In this document: piece by piece, positions 5,843 through 6,206 of the stretch
Layout of the letters: every line of letters begins with the position of its first letter
How positions within the stretch are numbered: position 1 is the stretch's first letter
Assembly (NCBI GenBank): GCA_028712345.1
Contig: JAQTQF010000116.1
Location: 1 to 6,206, forward strand
DNA: 6,206 bases
Source of the DNA: Phycisphaerae bacterium
GTDB lineage: Bacteria > Planctomycetota > Phycisphaerae > Sedimentisphaerales > UBA12454
Direction: 5' to 3'
Notes under the pieces: model-generated
Database searches by the model: none
What the model was told of the DNA's origin: nothing
What the model saw: the letters and a program-made list of their open reading frames with translations, nothing else
Program-made: the position numbers and the translations under genes

Positions 5843-6206
5843 TTACTTTATGTTAACGGCTGGGGTTTGAACCGGAGTTTTTGGGTTTTTGGATATGTAA
5901 ACAAATGCGGGCGGGATGTTCAGCGGAACAAATTTTACTTTCACATCATTAAAGTATTTTTTCAATCTTGTCCGCAAAAACGGCGAATACTGAAACTGAA
6001 CATAAGTATCGGACTTGCTTGATAAGGCAATTATATTTTCTCTTTTCGCTTCGTCAAATATCCTCAGGGGCAAACAAGACAGGATGCAGTCGCAGTTTTT
6101 CACATATTTTTCATAGTTCTGAACATCATCGTTGATAACCGTAAGACGCGGGTCTTCTATCGCCTTTAGCTGGTCGCAAAAATACGGGTTAATTTCGAAG
6201 CAGGTC
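5843..6206 (-). CDS. Class I SAM-dependent methyltransferase, PmtA-like, C-terminal part
   Basis: The frame is open from the right edge of the window to a TAA at 5843-5845 and gives 120 residues of the C-terminal part. Counting from the first visible codon, FEINPYFCDQL (3-13) matches the acidic end of strand beta-2 that binds the SAM ribose. NDDVQNY (25-31) matches the next SAM-contacting loop, and ILSCLPL (41-47) sits where motif IV lies. VQFQYSPF (69-76) and FVPLNIPPAFVY (92-103) are characteristic of bacterial phospholipid N-methyltransferases (PmtA type) and their close relatives. The glycine-rich motif I and the start codon lie right of the window, probably 70-80 residues away if the length is typical. 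A GTG at 6103 is internal, because conserved sequence continues upstream of it. The gene converges on the PAP2 gene. PmtA makes phosphatidylcholine precursors from phosphatidylethanolamine, but a different substrate is possible for this copy. Confidence 0.75.
   Translation of the reverse strand, partial: TCFEINPYFCDQLKAIEDPRLTVINDDVQNYEKYVKNCDCILSCLPLRIFDEAKRENIIALSSKSDTYVQFQYSPFLRTRLKKYFNDVKVKFVPLNIPPAFVYISKNPKTPVQTPAVNIK

Noticed and set aside
5840..5859. Weak hairpin CCGTTA/TAACGG with an 8-base loop between the convergent genes, considered as a bidirectional terminator
   Set aside because: The stem is only six AT-rich pairs, neither strand has a following T-tract, and it overlaps the methyltransferase stop codon.

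Overview
The window is a housekeeping segment of a bacterial chromosome. It has four complete, confidently assigned genes on the + strand, a fifth + strand gene for a probably exported PAP2-family phosphatase, and one partial gene entering from the right edge on the - strand. Base composition is moderate (roughly 45-50% GC by eye). The mix of a Memo-like AmmeMemoRadiSam protein B, a stand-alone hisA, a guaB-guaA pair and a PmtA-like methyltransferase, separated by short GC-rich hairpin repeats, would fit an uncultured planctomycete-type bacterium (Phycisphaerae-like). This lineage guess is inference from gene style only and is weakly held.

Layout. Positions 1-52 hold a possible -10 box and a clear Shine-Dalgarno sequence. 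53-931 is the Memo-family protein (AmmeMemoRadiSam system protein B), in which the first conserved metal-site histidine is replaced by glutamine. 932-1119 is a 188-base intergenic region with a good sigma70-like promoter candidate (968-996) and a nested hairpin repeat (about 1041-1079) in the predicted hisA leader. 1120-1857 is hisA. 1858-1954 contains a second good promoter candidate (1886-1913) and the guaB ribosome binding site. 1955-3427 is guaB, 3429-4970 is guaA, and 4967-5785 is the PAP2 protein. The last three are packed with a 1-base gap and then a 4-base ATGA overlap, so they probably form one transcript. 5786-5842 is a convergent intergenic stretch with a second, diverged copy of the hairpin repeat. 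5843 to the right edge is the C-terminal part of a class I SAM-dependent methyltransferase on the - strand.

How the genes work together. GuaB (IMP to XMP) and GuaA (XMP to GMP) are the two steps from IMP to GMP and are arranged for coordinated expression. HisA catalyses the fourth step of histidine synthesis, a pathway that releases the purine precursor AICAR, so hisA next to guaBA is metabolically sensible although no other his gene is visible. The PAP2 protein at the end of the gua transcript and the convergent PmtA-like methyltransferase may both concern membrane lipids or phosphate esters, but their substrates cannot be read from sequence.

I found no RNA gene, CRISPR array, insertion sequence, phage gene or defence system. 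The points most worth a second look are the His-to-Gln change in the Memo site, the missing motif-1 arginine in the PAP2 protein and its coupling to guaA, and the related hairpin repeats. Nothing here convincingly amounts to a new multi-gene system.
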